Shown here: positions 61,436 through 64,000 of the stretch, piece by piece
How positions within the stretch are numbered: the stretch's first letter is position 1
Layout of the letters: the number at the start of each line of letters is the position of its first letter
Source of the DNA: Chamaecrista fasciculata
Lineage: Eukaryota > Streptophyta > Magnoliopsida > Fabales > Fabaceae
DNA length: 64,000 bases
Direction of reading: 5' to 3'
Assembly: GCA_003254925.1 (NCBI GenBank)
Contig: QANZ01022137.1
Span: forward strand, 105,518 to 169,517
Notes under the pieces: model-generated
Told to the model about the DNA's origin: nothing
Database searches by the model: none
Seen by the model: the letters and a program-made list of their open reading frames with translations, nothing else
Position numbers and translations under genes: made by a program

Positions 61436-61770
61436 ATATGCTATTTAGTTAGAATGAGATAGTGTCCCTAATCAATAGTCAGAGATTATTTTTTCAAAGC
61501 CCAGAGATTAACAAAGTTTGTACTGTACATAAAATTTGATTCGAATCTAAGGCATTATGTTTAAAAAATCTATTCATCGCTTAATTTTATTATTTTTAAA
61601 TTATTGAATGTGTATAATGTGAGTATATATGATAGAAATTGAGGTGATATATTTGTTAACATTAGGAGTTACACGAAGATAGAGAAAAGTATTGAAATCC
61701 TGAAGAACAATATAAGAAGCATTTAAAAATGACTTGAAAATGAAGGGATATTTGCAATTGGCATATATAT
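61436..61770. other. Intergenic, no supported gene
   Basis: Short AT-rich stretch between the MULE and the SINE. Nothing recognised. Confidence 0.5.
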
Positions 61771-62074
61771 TTTTTTTTCGGTACAAAAAGTGGTAGCAAG
61801 GGAAGACACTCCCAAGTACTACCAGGCAGGGCGCTAGTGGCATGTCTGGAAGGCCAACATAGATCCAACCCAAATGATTACTGCACAGACCTAAACCACA
61901 AGCAGTTTTATTCAGTAACAACTACTCAACAAGTCCTAGAAGTCAGGGGATCACCCTGAGAAAGGATGCTCGTCAAGTGAAAATAAGTGGCTTTAGGGGA
62001 TTTGAACCCTTGCCCATGATGAGGCAACGATTTTCATCTGGATCCTTAATCACTTGTATCAACTCACATTGGCC
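61771..62074 (-). mobile_element. SINE, about 304 bp
   Basis: On the minus strand it has box B GGGTTCAAATCCCC (62009-61996), a degenerate box A region near 62066-62053, and a 3' end TTGTACCG followed by eight A. GGCATATATATTT before and GGCATATTTATTT after (from 61760 and 62075) make a 13-base target duplication with one difference. Confidence 0.78.
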
Positions 62075-62087
62075 GGCATATTTATTT

Positions 62088-62935
62088 AATTACTACACTA
62101 TTAATCTATTATTATGGACTATTACTATTGTACGTACATATATAATTGAAACCTAATATAGGAGGAAAAGATCCTTAATAGTCCAAGTAGTCCTTAATTA
62201 GTAATGTGACAATTACTGCCTGACCATGATTAGCCAAAAAGCCACTCCATAATTGTTGCAATTGATGAAATTTCTTTCTATTTCTTTCTTTCTCTAATGA
62301 TGTACGACTCCATAGGATTCTACCTAGAGGGAAAAGCTAGTCAATCAACCATCTTTTGAAAAACAGAGAGAATTATAAACAACGATAATCAAGTGGCCAT
62401 ATTATTATGTAAACGTTATTAAGTTCTTAATCTTATAATGTATATAGTCAAGCTTTAGTAATTAAGTCCGAGGACAAAAAGCTTTGGGATATTAATAGGG
62501 TTTTCCATGTGTTTTGATCACATCGAAATAGCTTGGAAGAACGTTCCATTTCTTTGGAGTTGCGTCAAGCTTGCTCCATCTCTGTGCTACAACACCCTTT
62601 TAAATTTTAATATATACACATAATTTAGCAGAGTACTACTTTTGCTTTCCTTGTTGGGTGTTATCTTCTTTGACGAAAACCATAGATTCTCTCTCTTTCT
62701 CTTTTTTTTTCCTCTGCCTTGATGGAAGAGAAAGACTAAAGACACCCAATTTTTTGTTTCTCATTGGAAGACTATATTGGCTTCTTTTGTTATTCTTTCT
62801 CTTTCATTTCCTTTTATTAATTAGTATTTCTTTTTTTTTTTGTTCATATGGTGTCTAAAGTTTTATTATGACTAGTTAAGACTCCACATGTGTCGTGAAC
62901 TTTAATTAGGGTAAGAAAATATCCCAATAGAATAT
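62088..62935. other. Intergenic, no supported gene
   Basis: AT-rich with poly-pyrimidine runs near 62690-62710 and 62830. The frame at 62658-62858 is low-complexity Phe/Leu/Ser and is not called. Confidence 0.5.
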
Positions 62936-63165
62936 GGGTAATGTTAACTAGTGCACTTGTTAAGATGCATTAATTGCACTCTGAAAATGGAATTTCTATT
63001 TTGAAAATGTAAATTTACCTCAAAATTTCTATTTTGAAAGAGACTAAGAATTATTGTTTCTTTAAAATTCTAAGGTAAATTTGCATTTTCAAAGTATAAA
63101 TTTCATTTTCAAAGTGCAATTAATAATCTTAACAAGTGTCCTTAGGGCACTTGTTAGCATTACTC
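62936..63165. mobile_element. Foldback MITE, 'GGTAATGTTAAC' family
   Basis: Left end GGGTAATGTTAACTAGTG, right end inverted GAGTAATGCTAACAAGTG. The arms share CACTTGTTAAGAT and AATTGCACT(C/T)TGAAAATG. Flanks ATAGAATAT and ATAAAGTAT agree at 7 of 9 positions. Confidence 0.78.
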
Positions 63166-63311
63166 ATAAAGTATTTATATTCATAAAGTCTGATTACTTA
63201 ATTATAGAATATTTTGCTCAAAAAAAAATTAAAGAATATCAAATTGATTATCACTTGTCATGTTGGTTTTTATTAATTAGTATAATACACATTTATACAT
63301 AATAAAAGTAT

Positions 63312-63853
63312 GGTCAAATAGTTATTTTGGACCTCAAATTATGGAATAGGTTTCATTTTGACTATAAAACTATTTTTTTGTTTCATTTTGGTCCTAATTT
63401 TTTCACATTTGTTCCATTTCCGTCCACTAAATATTATCTCTTGTTTCTGCTGTTATTTCTAACTTAGAAAGCTAATATGAATCATTTGTAGAAGATATGT
63501 GTTACAATAATTGAGTTGACAAAAAGAAAAAGAAAAAGAAAAAAGTTCACTTTATAAAAGAAAAATCTTCACTATTTGAAAGAAAAATCAACTACAAATT
63601 TATCTCTAATTTGTGATTAAGAATGAAAATTTTCTTTGTTTATTTGTCAATTCACTTATTATGACACATATAAAAGAGAAATGGTTTATCTCAGTTGTCC
63701 AAGTTATAAATATTAAATAAAAAAAATTAGACGAAATCATATTTTTGGGACTAAAATGGAACAAATGTGAAAGTTTGAAGATCAAAATAAAAAAATATTA
63801 GGACCAAAATGAAACTTATCTCATAATTTAAGGATTGAAATGAGATTTTGACC
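63312..63853. mobile_element. Foldback MITE, Mutator-like
   Basis: Ends GGTCAAATAGTTATTTTGG and, inverted, GGTCAAAATCTCATTTCAAT; the arms share 'AGGTTTCATTTTGA' type phrases and TCATTTTGGTCCTAAT. Flanks TAAAAGTAT (63303-63311) and AAAAAGTAT (63854-63862) form a 9-bp duplication with one difference. Confidence 0.82.
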
Positions 63854-64000
63854 AAAAAGTATTTAGGCCTAGCTAGGGAGAGGGTGGGAAATGCAGGAGT
63901 ATATGTAAAATTAACCGGAAGAAAAGATAGCACGCCACACACATGAAATCATATCACTTCCACCACTGTATTTACTATTAAGTATTGGATTTATCTAACA

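Overview
The window is nuclear DNA of a flowering plant (eudicot). The evidence is AT-rich intergenic sequence, GT-AG introns, plant-only gene families (a P-class PPR protein, an R2R3-MYB, a D-type cyclin of the CYCD6 kind, a plant YY1), plant retrotransposon lineages, and many foldback elements built on 'TTTTGGTCCCTC' arms. Such elements are common in legumes, so a legume is my guess, held weakly. Nine single N positions (937, 4146, 23406, 27796, 27990, 28765, 29370, 30134, 32437) look like compressed assembly gaps, and several coincide with transposon ends.

Host genes, left to right: a receptor-like cytoplasmic kinase (2962-3975, minus); a six-exon YY1-type zinc-finger gene (6883-10255, plus); an intronless mitochondrial PPR gene resembling At1g52640 (13946-15487, plus); an F-box/LRR gene with unresolved 3' end (20373-21710, minus); a three-exon R2R3-MYB (46012-47303, plus); and a six-exon CYCD6-type cyclin (53199-55043, minus). 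These are ordinary single-copy-looking genes with no operon-like relation. I rebuilt the exon structures from splice sites, reading frame and family knowledge.

Mobile DNA fills much of the rest. 23.4-34.8 kb holds two near-identical chromodomain Ty3/gypsy copies. One is truncated at a gap. The other reads tail-LTR-head and has been hit by a second LTR element. 39.9-44.5 kb is a decayed Ty1/copia element that lost the first catalytic Asp of its reverse transcriptase. Around 48 kb a TRIM sits inside a SINE, both with target duplications. 49.9-50.8 kb is an 851-bp solo LTR with a 75-bp GC-rich tandem repeat. A long-TIR element at 11.5-13.5 kb may carry a piece of a ROH1/DUF793-like gene plus telomere-like repeats. 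A 1.36-kb MULE at 60.1-61.4 kb has a perfect 9-bp duplication and contains nested foldbacks. Smaller foldback MITEs, several with 9-bp duplications, lie between genes and inside introns of the MYB and cyclin genes. Other remnants are a LINE, a short poly(A) retroposon with a 16-bp duplication, a second SINE and a likely Helitron 3' end.

I see no CRISPR array, rRNA, tRNA gene or clear microRNA hairpin. The most unusual structures are the permuted gypsy copy and the nested, datable insertions.
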